In this document: positions 9,898 through 18,723 of the stretch, piece after piece
Numbering within the stretch: position 1 is the first letter of the stretch
How the letters are laid out: every line of letters starts with the position of its first letter
Origin: Panacagrimonas sp052386745
GTDB lineage: Bacteria; Pseudomonadota; Gammaproteobacteria; Nevskiales; Nevskiaceae
Length of the DNA: 64,000 nucleotides
Reading direction: 5' to 3'
NCBI GenBank assembly: GCA_052386745.1
Contig: JBQTJW010000007.1
Location: forward strand, 1-64,000
Notes under the pieces: model-generated
What the model saw: only the letters and a program-made list of their open reading frames with translations
Told to the model about the DNA's origin: nothing
Databases searched by the model: none
Program-made: the position numbers and the translations under genes

Positions 9898-12114
9898 ATG
9901 CTGACGTACGAAACCGAACGCCTCCCGCTGCGCCTTTTTGCCGAAAAGGCCTACCTCGACTACTCGATGTACGTGGTGCTGGACCGCGCGCTGCCGCACG
10001 TGGAGGACGGCCTCAAGCCGGTGCAGCGGCGCATCGTCTACGCCATGTCCGAGCTCGCGCTGGGGCCGGGCGCCAAGCACAAGAAGTCGGCGCGCACGGT
10101 GGGCGATGTCATCGGCAAGTTCCATCCGCACGGCGACAGCGCCTGCTACGAGGCCATGGTCACCATGGCCCAGCCCTTCAGCTACCGCTACCCGCTGGTG
10201 GACGGGCAGGGCAACTGGGGCAGTGCGGACGACCCCAAGTCCTTCGCCGCCATGCGCTACACGGAGTCGCGCCTGGGCCCCTACGCGCAGACGCTGCTGG
10301 CCGAGCTGGGTCAGGGCACGGTGGACTGGGCGCCGAACTTCGACGGCACCCTGGAAGAGCCGCGCCTGCTGCCGGCGCGCCTGCCCAACGTGCTGGTCAA
10401 CGGCACCACCGGCATCGCGGTGGGCATGGCCACGGACATCCCGCCGCACAACATCCGCGAGCTGGTCAGGGCCTGCCTGTACCTGCTGAAGCATCCGGCG
10501 GCGACGGTGGAGAAGCTGTGCGAGTTCGTGCCCGCGCCGGACTTTCCCACCGGCTGCGAGATCGTCTCCGAACCGCACGACCTGCTGAAGATCTACCAGA
10601 CCGGCAACGGCATGGTGCGCACCCGCGCGCGCTGGGAGCGCGAGACCGAGAGCGGGCACATCGTCATCACCGCGCTGCCGCACCAGGTGTCGCCCAGCCG
10701 CATCCAGGAGCAGATCGCCGAGCAGATGCGCGCCAAGAAGCTGCCGCTGGTGGAGGATCTTCGCGACGAGTCCGATCACGAGAATCCCACGCGCGTGGTG
10801 CTCATCCCGCGCTCGCTGCGGGTGGATGCCGAGAGCCTGATGGCGCACCTGTTCGCCACCACGGACCTGGAAAAGAGCGTTCGCGTCAACCTCAACATGA
10901 TCGGCCTGGATGGCCGGCCGCGGGTGAAGAACCTGGCGGAGATCCTCGGCGAGTGGCTGCAATACCGTTTCCAGACCGTGACGCGGCGGCTGAACCATCG
11001 CCTGACCAAGGTCAACGACCGGCTGCACATCCTCGAAGGCCTGACGATCGCCTACCTCAACCTGGACGAGGTGATCCGCATCATCCGCTACGAGGACGAA
11101 CCCAAGGCCAGCCTCATGAGCACCTTCGCGCTCAGCGACGTGCAGGCAGAGTGGATCCTGGACCTCAAGCTGCGCCACCTGCAGAAGCTGGAGGAGATGC
11201 GCATCCGCGGCGAGCAGGACGAACTGCTGGCCGAACGCGCCCGGCTGGAAGAACTGCTGGGCGACGACGAGCAGCTCAAGACCCTGATCGGCGACGAGCT
11301 CAAGGACGACGCCAAAAAGTACGGCGACGAGCGCCGCTGCCCGGTGCAGGCCAAGCCGCCGGCGCAGGCGTTTTCGTCCGAGGAAATCGTGCCGGCCGAA
11401 GCCATCACCGTGGTGCTGTCGCGGGCCGGCTGGATCCGCGCCGGCAAGGGCCACGAGATCGATCCGCTGGCGCTCGCCTACAAGTCCGGCGACGCCTACC
11501 TTGCGCACGTGCAGGGCAAGTCCAACCAGCTGCTGATCCTGCTCGATTCGCGCGGCCGCTCGTATTCGCTCAACCCGCGCGAGCTGCCGTCGGCGCGATC
11601 GCAGGGCGAGCCCATCACCACCCGGCTCGACGTGCAGGACGGCGCGCGCATCGTCGCCCTGCTGCTGGGTGACGAGAACGATCGCTACGTGCTGGGCTCC
11701 GAAGAGGGCTACGGCTTCGTGGTGCGCCTGGGCGAGCTGCAGTCCCGCCAGCGCGCGGGCAAGGCCGTCATCACCCTGGACGGGCCGCCGCTGGCCCCGT
11801 CGCGCGTGCTGGACGCGGCCAGCGACCGCTACGCCCTGGCTACCGCCGAGGGCCGCCTGCTGGCGTTCCCCATCGCGGAGCTGCCAGAGCTGTCCAAGGG
11901 CAAGGGCAACAAGCTGGTCATGCTCAAGGGCGAGGACCGCATCGTCGCCAGCGTGGTGGTGCCGGCAACGGCGGCGGTGACGCTCAGCTGCGGCAAGCGC
12001 ACGCTCACGCTCAAGCCGGCCGACCTCCAGCATTACCTGGCCGCGCGTGCCAGCCGCGGCGGCCACCTGCCGCGCGGGTTCCAGACGGTGGAGCAGATGC
12101 AGGTGGCGGGCTGA
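9898..12114 (+). CDS. parC: DNA topoisomerase IV subunit A
   Basis: 738 aa. It is the breakage-reunion subunit of the chromosome-decatenating type II topoisomerase and would partner ParE, which is not in the window. The catalytic Tyr121 lies in AAMRYTESRL. The quinolone-determining region reads HPHGDSACYEAMV with Ser81 and Glu85, the residues of quinolone-susceptible enzymes. The C-terminal ~250 residues form the degenerate beta-pinwheel, without the GyrA box, which separates it from GyrA (also longer). It starts at ATG 9898 after a 109-bp gap with no strong ribosome site. A fadE gene follows after 33 bp. Confidence 0.95.
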   Translation: MLTYETERLPLRLFAEKAYLDYSMYVVLDRALPHVEDGLKPVQRRIVYAMSELALGPGAKHKKSARTVGDVIGKFHPHGDSACYEAMVTMAQPFSYRYPLVDGQGNWGSADDPKSFAAMRYTESRLGPYAQTLLAELGQGTVDWAPNFDGTLEEPRLLPARLPNVLVNGTTGIAVGMATDIPPHNIRELVRACLYLLKHPAATVEKLCEFVPAPDFPTGCEIVSEPHDLLKIYQTGNGMVRTRARWERETESGHIVITALPHQVSPSRIQEQIAEQMRAKKLPLVEDLRDESDHENPTRVVLIPRSLRVDAESLMAHLFATTDLEKSVRVNLNMIGLDGRPRVKNLAEILGEWLQYRFQTVTRRLNHRLTKVNDRLHILEGLTIAYLNLDEVIRIIRYEDEPKASLMSTFALSDVQAEWILDLKLRHLQKLEEMRIRGEQDELLAERARLEELLGDDEQLKTLIGDELKDDAKKYGDERRCPVQAKPPAQAFSSEEIVPAEAITVVLSRAGWIRAGKGHEIDPLALAYKSGDAYLAHVQGKSNQLLILLDSRGRSYSLNPRELPSARSQGEPITTRLDVQDGARIVALLLGDENDRYVLGSEEGYGFVVRLGELQSRQRAGKAVITLDGPPLAPSRVLDAASDRYALATAEGRLLAFPIAELPELSKGKGNKLVMLKGEDRIVASVVVPATAAVTLSCGKRTLTLKPADLQHYLAARASRGGHLPRGFQTVEQMQVAG

Positions 12115-12147
12115 TCCGGCGATCGAAAACCAAGACAAGAGGCGACC

Positions 12148-14391
12148 GTGTTTGCAGCGCTGATGAAGTGGATGAAGGCCCGGCGGGTGCTGCCGGCCAT
12201 CTCGGATACCGAGCGCCAGGCGCTGGAAGCCGGCACGGTGTGGATCGACGGGCAGTTCTTCGGCGGGCGCCCGGATTTCCGGACCATGCTCACCGGCGCG
12301 TACTCGAAGCTGTCGGACGAGGAGCAGGCGTTCCTCGATGGCCCCGTGGAACAGCTGCTGCACCTGATCAGGCCCTACGAGATCCGCCAGAGCAAGCGCG
12401 TGCCGGACGAGGTGCTGGCGTTTCTCAAACGCGAAGGCTTCATGGGCTTCCTGATTCCGAAGCAGTACGGTGGCAGGCAGTTTTCCACGCTGGCCATCAG
12501 CACCATCTTCGCCAAGATCTGGCCGGTGAGTGCGACGGTGAACATGTTCATCGTCATCCCCAATTCCCTGGGCGCGGCCGAGCTGATCCTGCACTACGGC
12601 ACGCAGGCGCAGAAGGACCATTACCTGCCGCTGCTCGCGCGCGGCGAACTGCTGCCGTGCTTTGGCCTGACCGAGCCCACCGCCGGTTCGGATGCCGGCT
12701 CGATCAAGGCCGAGGGTCGCGTGTTTCGCAACGCCGCGGGCGAGCTGCGCCTGCGCCTCAATTTCAGCAAGCGCTACATCACGCTGGCGCCGGTGGCCGA
12801 CCTCTGCACCATCGCCTGCCGCCTGCGCGACCCGGAGAATCTGCTGGGCAAGGGCGTGGAACCGGGCATCACCTGCGTGCTGGTTCACCGCGGCACGCCG
12901 GGCTTCCACAACGGCGACCATCACGACCCCATCGGCGACCCGTTCTACAACGGCCCGCTGTACGGCAAGGACGTGGAGGTGCCGGTGGACCACATCATCG
13001 GCGGCGCCGAACGCGCCGGCCAGGGCTGGAAGATGCTGATGGAACAGCTTGCCGGCGGACGCGCGGTGTCGCTGCCGGCGGGGGTGGTGGGGCAGTCCAA
13101 GGCGCTGGCCGTGGCGGTGGGCGCGTACTCGATCGTGCGCCAGCAGTTCGGCATTTCCATCGGCCGCATGGAGGGCGTGGAGGAAAAGGTCGGCCGCATC
13201 GCGGCGCTCACCTACCTGATGGACGCGGCGCGCGTGCACGCCTGCTCGGCGATCGATGCCGGCGAAAAGCCGCCGGTGGTCTCGGCCGTGCTCAAGGCCT
13301 ACACCACGGAGATTTCCCAGAGCCTGGCCGTGGCCGGCATGGACGTGATGGCCGGCGCGGGCGTGATGCAGGGGCCCAACAACCTGCTGGGCATGGCCTA
13401 CAAGTCGGCGCCGGTGGCGGTGACGGTGGAGGGCGCCAACATCCTCACGCGCACGCTGATGATCTTCGGCCAGGGCGCCACGCGCTGCCACCCCTACGCC
13501 ATGAACGTGGTCAACGCGGTGGAGCGCGACGACGCCGGCCAGTTCCGCGTGCAGCTGCTGGGCTGGATTCGCCATTTCATCGCCGGCATCGTCCGCGCCG
13601 AGCTGCACTGGCTGACCCGTGGCTGGCTGGTTTCGGTGCCGGACGTGGACCCCGCCACGCGCATCTACTACCGGCGGCTGGGCTGGGCCGCGGCACGCTT
13701 CGGCGTGCTCACCGACCTGGCCCTGTTCGCCATCGGCGGCCGGCTCAAGGTGCGCGGCAAGCTCACCGGCCGCTATGCCGACGTGCTGGCCTGGCTGCTG
13801 CTGGGCTTCTGCACCTTGCGCCGTTTCGAGGCCGAGGGGCGCCGGCGCGAAGACCTGCCGCTGGTGCACTACGCGCTGCACCACGCGCTTGCGCAGGTCC
13901 AGGACGCCTTCGTCGGCATCTACCGCAATTTCGGCGGCCTCACCGGGCTGTGGATGAAGACCCTGGGGCAGTTCGAGGCGCGCCTCAACCCGGTCGGCTC
14001 GCCGCCGACCGACGCCATGAGCGCGGCCGCGGCGCGCTGCATCCAGGCGCACGACGAGCAGTTCCGCCGGCTCGCCGCCGGCACCTTCGCGCCCACCGAC
14101 GAGCGCCACGGCCTGGGCCGACTGCTGCGCGCGTTCCGGCTGGTGACCCTGGCCACGCCCGCGGCGGAACGCATTGCGCGCGCGCAGAAAACGCGCTCGC
14201 TGCCGCGTGGCCTGTCGGCGGTGGACGCGGCCGAGCGCGCGGTCAATCTCCGCCTGATCACGGCCGCCGAGGCGGACCTGCTGCGGCAGGCACAGGAAGC
14301 GCGGCTGGAGGCCATCGAGGTGGATTCGTTTGCGCCCGCGGACTACTTCCTGGACCCGCCGCGAAACCAAATCGCGCCCGCCCAGTCTTGA
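12148..14391 (+). CDS. fadE: Acyl-CoA dehydrogenase, FadE type
   Basis: 747 aa FAD enzyme for the first oxidation step of fatty-acid beta-oxidation. The acyl-CoA dehydrogenase core runs about 80-480 (FGLTEPTAGSDAGS for flavin/substrate binding; GRAVSLPAGVVGQSK), followed by the C-terminal domain typical of FadE (DUF1974; about 480-740). It is shorter at the N-terminus than E. coli FadE (814 aa), lacking the membrane-like leader. GTG start with AAGAGG 5 nt upstream. The stop codon lies inside a palindrome (14381-14399). Downstream htpX begins 55 bp later on the same strand. Confidence 0.9.
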   Translation: MFAALMKWMKARRVLPAISDTERQALEAGTVWIDGQFFGGRPDFRTMLTGAYSKLSDEEQAFLDGPVEQLLHLIRPYEIRQSKRVPDEVLAFLKREGFMGFLIPKQYGGRQFSTLAISTIFAKIWPVSATVNMFIVIPNSLGAAELILHYGTQAQKDHYLPLLARGELLPCFGLTEPTAGSDAGSIKAEGRVFRNAAGELRLRLNFSKRYITLAPVADLCTIACRLRDPENLLGKGVEPGITCVLVHRGTPGFHNGDHHDPIGDPFYNGPLYGKDVEVPVDHIIGGAERAGQGWKMLMEQLAGGRAVSLPAGVVGQSKALAVAVGAYSIVRQQFGISIGRMEGVEEKVGRIAALTYLMDAARVHACSAIDAGEKPPVVSAVLKAYTTEISQSLAVAGMDVMAGAGVMQGPNNLLGMAYKSAPVAVTVEGANILTRTLMIFGQGATRCHPYAMNVVNAVERDDAGQFRVQLLGWIRHFIAGIVRAELHWLTRGWLVSVPDVDPATRIYYRRLGWAAARFGVLTDLALFAIGGRLKVRGKLTGRYADVLAWLLLGFCTLRRFEAEGRRREDLPLVHYALHHALAQVQDAFVGIYRNFGGLTGLWMKTLGQFEARLNPVGSPPTDAMSAAAARCIQAHDEQFRRLAAGTFAPTDERHGLGRLLRAFRLVTLATPAAERIARAQKTRSLPRGLSAVDAAERAVNLRLITAAEADLLRQAQEARLEAIEVDSFAPADYFLDPPRNQIAPAQS

Positions 14392-14410
14392 AGACTGGGG
14401 CACAAGCCCC
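14381..14410. repeat. REP-like double palindrome at the end of fadE
   Basis: CCCAGTCTT-G-AAGACTGGG is a perfect 9-bp-arm palindrome; it overlaps a second hairpin GGGGC-ACAA-GCCCC. There is no T-tract, so it is not a classical terminator. The fadE TGA is inside the first palindrome. Form and position (3' end of a gene) resemble repetitive extragenic palindromes, but I find no second copy in this window. Confidence 0.6.
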
Positions 14411-14446
14411 ACGCTTACCCGGCGAAACGTCTCGCACGAGGACCCC

Positions 14447-15319
14447 ATGAAACGCGTATTCCTGCTGGTTGCCACCAACATTGCCGTCATGGTCGTGCTG
14501 TCGATCGTGGTCTCGCTGCTGGGCGTCGATCGCTTCCTGACCCAGAACGGGCTCAACCTGGGCGCCCTGCTGGCGTTCTCGGCCATCTTCGGCTTCGGCG
14601 GCGCGTTCGTGTCGCTGGCCATGTCCAAGTGGATGGCCAAGCGTTCCACCGGCGCCGAAGTCATCACCCAGCCGCGCAACGCCGCGGAGATGTGGCTGCT
14701 CAACACCGTGCAGCGGCAGGCGCGCGCCGCCGGGATCGGCGTGCCCGAGGTGGCGATCTTCGACGCGCCCGAGCCCAACGCCTTCGCCACCGGCATGAAC
14801 CGCAACGAGGCGCTGGTGGCGGTGAGCACCGGCCTGCTGCGCTCGATGAGCCAGGAGGAGGTGGAAGCGGTCCTGGGCCACGAGATCTCGCACGTGGCCA
14901 ATGGCGACATGGTCACGCTCACCCTGGTGCAGGGCGTGGTGAACACCTTCGTGATGTTCCTGTCGCGCGTGGTCGGCTACGTGATCGACCGCGCCGTGTT
15001 CAAGACCGAGCGCGGCGTGGGTCCCGGCTACTACATCAGCGTGGTGGTGCTGCAGATCGTGTTCGGCATCCTGGCTACTACCATCGTCTGCTGGTTCTCG
15101 CGCCAGCGCGAATTCCGTGCCGACGCGGGCGGCGCGCACCTGGCCGGCAAGCGCAAGATGATCGCGGCGCTGGAGAAGCTCAAGGCCGGGCACGCCGCCT
15201 CGACGCTGCCGGAGCAGGTCGCCACCTTCGGCTTCATCGGCGGCGCCAAGAAATTCTTCATGACGCACCCGCCGCTGGAAGATCGCATCGCCGCGCTCAA
15301 GGCCGCGCCAACGGGCTGA
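14447..15319 (+). CDS. htpX: Membrane zinc metalloprotease HtpX
   Basis: 290 aa M48-family inner-membrane protease that works with FtsH in membrane-protein quality control. Two N-terminal membrane segments (about 4-26 and 36-58) are followed by the cytoplasmic zinc site HEISH (145-149) with NGD after it, two further hydrophobic segments (about 155-215) and the third zinc ligand in REFRADAGGA. ATG 14447 has CGAGGA 5-6 nt upstream. A terminator follows at 15338. Confidence 0.95.
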   Translation: MKRVFLLVATNIAVMVVLSIVVSLLGVDRFLTQNGLNLGALLAFSAIFGFGGAFVSLAMSKWMAKRSTGAEVITQPRNAAEMWLLNTVQRQARAAGIGVPEVAIFDAPEPNAFATGMNRNEALVAVSTGLLRSMSQEEVEAVLGHEISHVANGDMVTLTLVQGVVNTFVMFLSRVVGYVIDRAVFKTERGVGPGYYISVVVLQIVFGILATTIVCWFSRQREFRADAGGAHLAGKRKMIAALEKLKAGHAASTLPEQVATFGFIGGAKKFFMTHPPLEDRIAALKAAPTG

Positions 15320-15337
15320 GGCACGCGTCAATCAAAC

Positions 15338-15369
15338 GCCCGGCGGACGCGGTCCCGCCGGGCTTTTTG
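15338..15369 (+). terminator. Rho-independent terminator after htpX
   Basis: Perfect 9-bp stem GCCCGGCGG / CCGCCGGGC with an 8-nt loop, followed by TTTTTG. It lies between the convergent htpX and EAL-domain genes. The opposite orientation has only GTTTGA, so it mainly serves htpX. Confidence 0.88.
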
Positions 15370-15389
15370 TTGTCTGGTGCGCGGCAAGC

Positions 15390-16988
15390 TCAGGCCGGAG
15401 CGGCGTCGTCGAGTTCCCGCACCTCGTGGCCGCGCATGTAGTCGATGCCCAGCTGCCAGGCGCGGGCCAGGGCGGCCGCGTCGTCCAGCGGATGAAGGAT
15501 GGTCGCGACCTTGCGCTGCCGCGCCAGCGCCACCAGCCGTGTCAGGCCCGCCTGCAATTCGCGGTCGTCCGGGCGCCGGGAAAACGCGGCGTCGAATTTC
15601 ACGAAGTCGACGGGCAGGCGATCGAGCTGGAGCGCGCTGTCCTGCGCCAAGCCGAACGCGCTGAGGGCCAGCCGCGCGCCCATCTCGCGGAACACTCCGG
15701 CGATCTTCTGCGCCTCCCCGGGCATGTCGCGCAGCCGTGCTTCGGCAAGCTGGAGGCACAGCGCGTCGCGGCCGAACAGCTGCCCCTGGGTCAGGCTCTG
15801 CAACCACGACAGGAAGGCGTCGGCGTCGCGCAGGGTGTCGCCCGACAGCGAGACGAACAGCATGCCCGGCCGCCGCGAGCGCTTGCGCGCGGCAATGGCG
15901 CGCAGTGCGCGGCCGATCATCCAGCGGTCGATGGCGCGCATCAGCCCCGCGCGCTGGGCCGCGGGCATGAACTCGCGCGCGGGGATGATCTCGCCGCCGT
16001 CGCCCTGCAGGCGCAGGCCGAGGTCGAGGTGCGGCGCGCCCTCCTGCTCCAGCGGCGTGATGGGCCGGTAGACCAGGCGCATGCGGCCGTCGCGCAGGGC
16101 GGCGCGGAGCATCGCGGCGCTGAACCGCTCGGGCGGCTCCGGGACGGCAGGCTGGGGAACGGTTTCCGCCAGCGTCGGCGTCGGCACCGGTTCGGACGAA
16201 GGGCGAACGCGCCATTCGAGCAGCGGGCCTTCCTGCGTCGCGCTGTGCCGAAGCTGCACGTCGACCGGGATCCGTCGCCCGCCCATGCCCACCAGCGCGC
16301 AGTTCAGCAAGGCTTCGCTGCCAGCCTGTCGGGCGAGCGCCTTGAGACCATCACGCACGCGGCCCTGGTGCTCGGAGGCGACCAGATCCATCACGGGCAT
16401 GCCGGTCAGCGCGCCCGCATTGTCGTAACCGAGCCGCGCGGCGAACGCGGGATTCAGCCGGGTCAGGATGCCTTCGCGAACCTGGGCCAGGGCATCGCTG
16501 GCGTCGTCGAACAGTCGAGTGAAGGCTTCAGCCTGCTCTGCGACTAGTGCACGCGCCCGGGCGAGTTGCCGGGCGTTCTGGTGCGCGAGCCTCTCGCGTG
16601 CAAACACGCGTTCCAGGTGCTTCAGGCTTTCCGCGTCGCCATCGCCCACGCGATCGCGCGCGCCGGTGGTCAGCGCCGATTCCGGCGTGCCCTCGGCGAT
16701 GCGGTGCGTGAGGACGAGCACGGGCAGGTCCGGGGCAAAGCGGCGGCAGGTCTCGACCACGGCGATCACGGGCACCGACTCGGCGTGATCGGAGGCTAGC
16801 ACCAGGTCGGGCGTGGTGCCTTGCAGGCGCTGTTCCAGCGCCGCGCGCTCGCGAACCCAGTCCGCGCGCACGCGGTGGCCGCAGCGGCGCAGGTGAGCTT
16901 CCACGCGCTTGGCGCTGTCCTCGGCCGGCGCCACCACCAGCAGCAGCTCGCCCGCCTCGGCGGGCGGATGCGCCGGATCGCCGTTCAC
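15390..16988 (-). CDS. Degenerate EAL-domain signalling protein (REC-like/PAS/EAL)
   Basis: About 532 aa from the GTG that overlaps the epmB stop; a GTG one codon earlier is equally possible. Domains: a receiver-like N-terminus (about 1-125; LLLVVAPAEDSAKRVEAHLR), a helical linker (125-160), a PAS domain (about 165-275; GILTRLNPAFAARLGYD), a Pro-rich linker, and an EAL domain (about 300-525). Catalytic residues are lost: the EAL signature reads DLGLRL, the metal-binding N of NLS is S (VSLSGD), and DFVKFD replaces DxIKID. It should therefore bind c-di-GMP or a partner, like FimX-type proteins, rather than hydrolyse it. It is translationally coupled to epmB, which is unusual company. Function inferred only from domains. 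Confidence 0.8.
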   Translation of the reverse strand: MNGDPAHPPAEAGELLLVVAPAEDSAKRVEAHLRRCGHRVRADWVRERAALEQRLQGTTPDLVLASDHAESVPVIAVVETCRRFAPDLPVLVLTHRIAEGTPESALTTGARDRVGDGDAESLKHLERVFARERLAHQNARQLARARALVAEQAEAFTRLFDDASDALAQVREGILTRLNPAFAARLGYDNAGALTGMPVMDLVASEHQGRVRDGLKALARQAGSEALLNCALVGMGGRRIPVDVQLRHSATQEGPLLEWRVRPSSEPVPTPTLAETVPQPAVPEPPERFSAAMLRAALRDGRMRLVYRPITPLEQEGAPHLDLGLRLQGDGGEIIPAREFMPAAQRAGLMRAIDRWMIGRALRAIAARKRSRRPGMLFVSLSGDTLRDADAFLSWLQSLTQGQLFGRDALCLQLAEARLRDMPGEAQKIAGVFREMGARLALSAFGLAQDSALQLDRLPVDFVKFDAAFSRRPDDRELQAGLTRLVALARQRKVATILHPLDDAAALARAWQLGIDYMRGHEVRELDDAAPA

Positions 16989-18043
16989 CACGGGATCCAG
17001 GTCTTGGCGGGTTCTCCGGCGATTTCGCGGGCGAGCCGCGGCACGAGGTAGCCGGGCGAGCGGCCGGACAGTTCCCGCATGAGCTGGGCGGCGCGCGCTT
17101 CCATCACCTCGAAATGCGCGGCGCCCTCGACACGATCCATCAGGTGCAGGTAGTACGGCAGCACGCCGAAGTGGAACAGCCGCTCGTGCAGCGCGGCGAG
17201 CGCGTCCACCGTGTCGTTGATGCCGGCGAGCAGCACGGACTGGTTCAGCAGGGTGAGGCCGGCGGCCCGCAGTTGCCGGCACGCGGCCTCGACGCTGGCG
17301 TCCAACTCGTTGGCGTGGTTGGCGTGCAGCACCATCACCGTGTCCAGGCGCAGGCCGGCGATGAGCTTGAGCAGGCCGGCGTCGACCCGCTCCGGAAGGA
17401 CGATGGGCTGGCGCGTGTGGAAGCGGATGCGCCTGAGGTGCGGAATCTGTTCGAGGCCCAGCAGCAGTTCGCCCAGGCGATCGTCGGACAGCGACAGCGG
17501 ATCGCCGCCGGACAGGATGGCTTCGACGATGCTCGGGTCTGCCGCCAGCTGTTCCAGAGCCGGCCGCCAGTGACTGCGCGCCGCCAGGCTCTCGCCGTAG
17601 GGGAAGTGCCGGCGGAAGCAGTATCGGCAGTGCACCGCGCAGGCGCCGGTGGTGATGAGCAGGGCGCGGCCTTGATACTTGTGCAGCACGCCGTCACCGA
17701 GCGCGGCGTCCATGTCGCCGACCGCGTCGCGCACGAAGCCGGGCGTGGCGATGGCCTCGCGCGCGCCGGGCCAGACCTGCAGGAACAGCGGGTCGCCGGG
17801 GTCGCTCTTGCGCATGCGTTCGGCGAACCCGCGCGGCACGCGCAGCGGGAAGTCGCGCAGTCGCGCCAGGTCCAGCACGGGCAGGGCGGGGTCGAGCTGC
17901 AGGAATTCCAGCAGGTCGGCGGTTCGCGTGAAGGCCTGCCTCAGCGCGTGCTGCCAGGCGGGTGCCTGCACGCGGCGGGATTCGGCGGCGGCCGCAGGGG
18001 CCTGAGCGGGGGCCTGTCTTGGGTCGGGGCTTGCGGCTATCAT
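16985..18043 (-). CDS. epmB: EF-P beta-lysylation protein EpmB (lysine 2,3-aminomutase family)
   Basis: 352 aa radical-SAM, PLP-dependent aminomutase that makes (R)-beta-lysine for EF-P modification. The radical-SAM cluster is C135-AVH-C139-RY-C142 (CxxxCxxC) in TTGACAVHCRYCFRRHFPYG; the SGGDPLSLSD motif follows. The start is ATG 18043 (MIAASP); a TTG seven codons upstream is possible but unneeded. It is divergent from efp with an 87-bp shared gap, and its stop overlaps the GTG of the EAL gene. The Ala/Pro-rich first ~25 residues are an extension. Confidence 0.93.
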   Translation of the reverse strand: MIAASPDPRQAPAQAPAAAAESRRVQAPAWQHALRQAFTRTADLLEFLQLDPALPVLDLARLRDFPLRVPRGFAERMRKSDPGDPLFLQVWPGAREAIATPGFVRDAVGDMDAALGDGVLHKYQGRALLITTGACAVHCRYCFRRHFPYGESLAARSHWRPALEQLAADPSIVEAILSGGDPLSLSDDRLGELLLGLEQIPHLRRIRFHTRQPIVLPERVDAGLLKLIAGLRLDTVMVLHANHANELDASVEAACRQLRAAGLTLLNQSVLLAGINDTVDALAALHERLFHFGVLPYYLHLMDRVEGAAHFEVMEARAAQLMRELSGRSPGYLVPRLAREIAGEPAKTWIPW

Positions 18044-18130
18044 TCCGCGCCCATTCTTACCCAATCTCTCCGCGATTTCCGCCGGCAGCCTGCGCCTGCG
18101 GTGCCGCCTTCACCCAGAGCGCTTTCAGCC

Positions 18131-18700
18131 ATGGCTTCCGTCAGCACCAATGAAATGAAATCCGGCACCAAGGTGCTGGTCGATGGCGAACCGTATTCCA
18201 TCGTCGACAACGAGTACCGCAAGCCCGGCAAGGGCCAGGCGACCAACACCATCAAGATCCGCAACCTGAAGAATGGGCGCGTGATCGAGCGCACGCTCAA
18301 GTCCGGCGACACCTGGGAACTGGCCGACATCGAGGAAGTGGAGATGCAGTATCTCTACAACGACGGCGAGTTCTGGCACTTCATGAACCCGGCCACGTTC
18401 GAGCAGATCCAGGCGAGCAAGGCGGCCGCCGAGGACGCGGCCAAGTGGATCAAGGGCGAGGAGACCTGCAAGATTTTGTTCTTCAACGGCCTGCCGCTGT
18501 CGGTCACGCCGCCGAACTTTGCCATTCTCACCATCACCCAGACCGACCCCGGCCTGCGCGGCGACACCAGCGGCGGCGGCGGCAAGCCGGCCACGCTGGA
18601 GACCGGCGCCGTGGTGCGCGTGCCGCTGTTCGTACAGCAGGGCGAGCTGGTGAAGTGCGACACGCGTACGGGTGAATACCTGAGCCGGGCGGGCAAGTAG
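18131..18700 (+). CDS. efp: Translation elongation factor P
   Basis: 189 aa. It relieves ribosome stalling at polyproline stretches. The modified lysine is Lys34 in KPGKGQA, the E. coli-type context recognised by EpmA, matching the epmA and epmB genes on either side. Three beta-barrel domains are complete, ending VKCDTRTGEYLSRAGK. ATG 18131 is the family start; open frame extends far upstream but antisense to epmB. epmA follows 23 bp later. Confidence 0.97.
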   Translation: MASVSTNEMKSGTKVLVDGEPYSIVDNEYRKPGKGQATNTIKIRNLKNGRVIERTLKSGDTWELADIEEVEMQYLYNDGEFWHFMNPATFEQIQASKAAAEDAAKWIKGEETCKILFFNGLPLSVTPPNFAILTITQTDPGLRGDTSGGGGKPATLETGAVVRVPLFVQQGELVKCDTRTGEYLSRAGK

Positions 18701-18723
18701 TCGGGAGGCGCGAGGCATAAGGC

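Noticed and set aside
12168..14450. A 760-codon frame in another reading phase of fadE
   Set aside because: Gly/Arg/Ala-rich out-of-frame reading; the FadE frame has the catalytic and flavin motifs.
9706..14946. A 1746-codon minus-strand open frame antisense to parC, fadE and htpX
   Set aside because: Composition is Arg/His/Gln/Ala-rich without domains, and it lies exactly opposite three well-identified genes. Long antisense frames are a known effect of high GC at third positions.
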